NCBI GenBank assembly: GCA_047614245.1 | Contig: JBLHIC010000100.1 | Location: forward strand, 1 to 8,525 | Direction of reading: 5' to 3' | DNA length: 8,525 nucleotides | Source of the DNA: Ulvibacter sp047614245 | GTDB lineage: Bacteria; Bacteroidota; Bacteroidia; Flavobacteriales; Flavobacteriaceae | Shown: positions 7,168-8,525 of the stretch, piece after piece | Layout: every line of letters starts with the position of its first letter | How positions within the stretch are numbered: position 1 is the stretch's first letter | Made by a program: the position numbers and the translations under genes | Notes under the pieces: model-generated | Told to the model about the DNA's origin: nothing | Seen by the model: the letters and a program-made list of their open reading frames with translations, nothing else | Databases searched by the model: none

Positions 7168-7698
7168 ATGACAAATTCCAAAGAGGAATATTCTAAAAAA
7201 TACAGAGTATGGACTTGGGTTCTATCTATCGCAATTCCTATTGTTGTAGCGATATTGTTTACCGTTAAAATTCCAGGGGTAGAACGTTTGGGTTTTTTAC
7301 CTCCTATTTATGCTTCAATTAATGGACTAACTGCTATTTTATTAGTTTTTGCCGTAATCCAAATTAGGAAGGGAAATAGGAAGATACATGAGCGATTAAT
7401 TAAAACGTGTATTGTTCTTTCAGTTTTATTTTTGGTAATGTATGTAGCCTATCATATGACTTCTGAATCGACGTCTTTTGGAGGAGAGGGAATCTTAAAA
7501 CCAATATATTTTTCTATACTAATTAGTCATATTTTGTTGTCAATTGTAGTAATCCCTTTTGTCTTAGTTACTTATGTTAGAGCCATATTGGGAAATTTCA
7601 AGATGCATAAAAAAATTGCGAAATATACGTTTCCTCTTTGGTTGTATGTTGCAGTTACTGGCGTCATAGTCTATTTAATGATTTCGCCCTACTATTAA
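7168..7698 (+). CDS. DUF420 membrane protein (CtaM/YozB-like oxidase maturation factor)
   Basis: A 176-residue membrane protein with five hydrophobic helices (about 15-33, 46-66, 80-97, 112-135 and 153-172). It has the spaced histidines of the DUF420 family: H74 (KIHERL), H96 (AYHMTS), H121 (ISHILL) and H147 (KMHKKIAKYTFPLWLYVAVTG). Members of this family in Gram-positive bacteria (CtaM/YozB) are known to be needed for active aa3-type cytochrome oxidase, probably at the heme A stage. The four His residues, several near helix ends, fit a heme- or metal-handling role. The start codon is 1 bp after the SCO stop. Family assignment is firm; transfer of the CtaM role to this organism is inference supported by gene order. 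Confidence 0.85.
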   Translation: MTNSKEEYSKKYRVWTWVLSIAIPIVVAILFTVKIPGVERLGFLPPIYASINGLTAILLVFAVIQIRKGNRKIHERLIKTCIVLSVLFLVMYVAYHMTSESTSFGGEGILKPIYFSILISHILLSIVVIPFVLVTYVRAILGNFKMHKKIAKYTFPLWLYVAVTGVIVYLMISPYY

Positions 7699-7710
7699 GG
7701 ATTCTTTTAA

Positions 7711-7729
7711 TAGGCATAATTTATACCTA
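7711..7729. repeat. 19-bp near-perfect palindrome
   Basis: TAGGcATAA and TTATaCCTA flank a central T, with one mismatched pair out of nine. It lies in the 57-bp gap between the DUF420 gene and the small CAMC gene. The one-base centre makes it a poor RNA terminator and there is no T tract, so a protein-binding site would be the better reading. In such AT-rich DNA it may be chance. Confidence 0.3.
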
Positions 7730-7755
7730 AACAGTTATAAAGTGATATTTGAGAT

Positions 7756-7986
7756 ATGAAATTTAAGCTTTTTTTTATATTGATTTTGTTGATATTGTTT
7801 TCTTATACTGGGGAAGCACAATGCGCTATGTGTCGCGCGGTTATTGAAAGTGAAGAAAGTGGTGAAATGGCCAAAGGGATTAATAATGGGATTATTTATT
7901 TAATGGTTTTTCCATATATTCTTGTTGGAGGAATTGGCTATATTATTTACCGAAGCCGAAAGAAAAGGAAAATGAATCCGTCATAA
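7756..7986 (+). CDS. Small membrane protein with an exported CAMC motif
   Basis: This 76-residue protein is of unknown function. Residues 1-21 form a signal peptide (MKFKLFFILILLILFSYTGEA), with cleavage likely before Q22. C23-A-M-C26 follows directly, then a short acidic stretch (ESEESGEMAKG), one membrane helix (about 44-65) and a basic cytoplasmic tail (RSRKKRKMNPS). The CxxC would therefore lie just outside the cytoplasmic membrane; the Met between the cysteines would suit a soft metal such as copper, or the pair could be a redox site. QC does not make a proper lipobox, so a lipoprotein is unlikely. I recall similar short proteins beside oxidase maturation genes in other Flavobacteriia but know no assigned function. 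The coding case is good: clear topology, ATG start, and the same strand as the SCO-DUF420 genes after a 57-bp gap. Confidence 0.8.
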   Translation: MKFKLFFILILLILFSYTGEAQCAMCRAVIESEESGEMAKGINNGIIYLMVFPYILVGGIGYIIYRSRKKRKMNPS

Positions 7987-8134
7987 AAGCAACTTAGTCG
8001 TCTTAATTGTAACATCGGGGAATAATTTTAGTCCTATACGAGAGACTCTTGCAAACTAAGAAAAAACAAGTCTTAACATAAGTTTTACAATTTACAGATT
8101 TGAATTTCTGTTCTTTGACGAATATTAATTGGCT

Positions 8135-8525
8135 ATGATCGAAATAAAAGACCTACACAAATTCTATCACATGGGAAGTAATTCCCTTCATGTCTTAAAG
8201 GGAATAAATTTTAAGGTTTCTGATGGCGAAATGGTAGCTATTATGGGCTCTTCAGGATCTGGAAAATCTACTTTACTAAATATTTTAGGAATTCTGGACG
8301 AAGCTGATTCTGGAAGTTATAAACTTGACGGTAATATTGTTAAAGGTCTGAATGAAAAAATAGCGGCTCAATACAGAAGCAAATTTCTTGGATTTGTTTT
8401 TCAGTCTTTTAACTTAATAGGCTATAAATCTGCATTAGATAATGTTGCAATGCCCTTATATTATCAAGGAGTTAAACGTAATGTCCGAATGGAAAAAGCG
8501 ATGCATTATCTAGAAAAAGTTGGTC
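8135..8525 (+). CDS. ABC transporter ATP-binding protein, MacB/LolD type (3' partial)
   Basis: The frame runs from ATG at 8135 off the end of the window; 130 residues are visible. It begins with MIEIKDLHKFYHMG, where the aromatic Y11 is the adenine-stacking A-loop. It then shows Walker A GSSGSGKST (38-46) and the Q-loop at Q90 (GFVFQSFNL). The string LIGYKSALDNVAMPLYY (94-110) is typical of the MacB/LolD/FtsE-like exporters that couple to periplasmic-domain permeases. The signature motif, Walker B and H-loop lie beyond the window. These ATPases drive lipoprotein release, drug or peptide export; the substrate cannot be told here. The 148-bp gap before it and the different theme suggest its own transcription unit, though no consensus promoter or terminator was found in that gap. 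Confidence 0.93.
   Translation, partial: MIEIKDLHKFYHMGSNSLHVLKGINFKVSDGEMVAIMGSSGSGKSTLLNILGILDEADSGSYKLDGNIVKGLNEKIAAQYRSKFLGFVFQSFNLIGYKSALDNVAMPLYYQGVKRNVRMEKAMHYLEKVG

Noticed and set aside
7740..7765. GATATTTG just before the ATG at 7756 as a promoter
   Set aside because: The first base of TAnnTTTG is wrong, there is no TTG upstream, and the transcript would begin about at the start codon.
8040..8085. AGACTCTTG...CAAGTCT hairpin as a terminator after the CAMC gene
   Set aside because: The stem is interrupted, the loop is long and no T tract follows.
8090..8134. CAGATTTG or GTTCTTTG as the promoter of the ABC transporter gene
   Set aside because: Each has a mismatch to TAnnTTTG and lacks a TTG at 17-23 nt upstream.

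Overview
The window is AT-rich, has short intergenic gaps and almost no Shine-Dalgarno sequences, and uses the Bacteroidota promoter type (TTG, about 20 nt, TAnnTTTG). Together with a RemB-like gliding protein and this set of oxidase subunits, it points to a chromosome of a member of the Flavobacteriia, probably a Flavobacteriaceae species. No mobile elements, tRNA or rRNA genes, or CRISPR arrays were seen. The genes look like native core genome.

Layout. Bases 1-1589 hold the 3' part of a gliding-motility protein (RemB-like) on the plus strand. Its stop lies 1 bp from the stop of a convergent, exported metallo-beta-lactamase-fold hydrolase (minus strand, 2658-1591). A 182-bp divergent spacer follows, with a well-formed promoter facing right. 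It drives a respiratory operon: heme O synthase (cyoE, TTG start), two tandem cytochrome c oxidase subunit III genes (the second with a soluble insert of about 118 residues), and a subunit IV-like protein. A strong intrinsic terminator closes this operon at 5786-5813.

A second canonical promoter at 5839-5869 starts a maturation operon. It encodes a cysteine-free SCO-like thioredoxin-fold protein, a canonical SCO1/SenC copper chaperone (CxxxC plus His), a DUF420 membrane protein (relative of the CtaM/YozB oxidase-maturation factor) and, after 57 bp, a 76-residue membrane protein with an extracytoplasmic CAMC motif. The window ends inside the ATP-binding subunit of a MacB/LolD-type ABC exporter.

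How it fits together. CyoE makes heme O, the precursor of heme A. The subunit III and IV genes supply the non-catalytic membrane part of a cytochrome c oxidase whose subunits I and II are not in this window. SCO, DUF420 and possibly the CAMC protein would serve insertion of copper and heme cofactors. I see no new defence or mobile system. The most interesting points are the tandem pair of metal-ligand-free and canonical SCO proteins, the conserved-looking small CxxC membrane protein beside them, and the large insert in the second subunit III.
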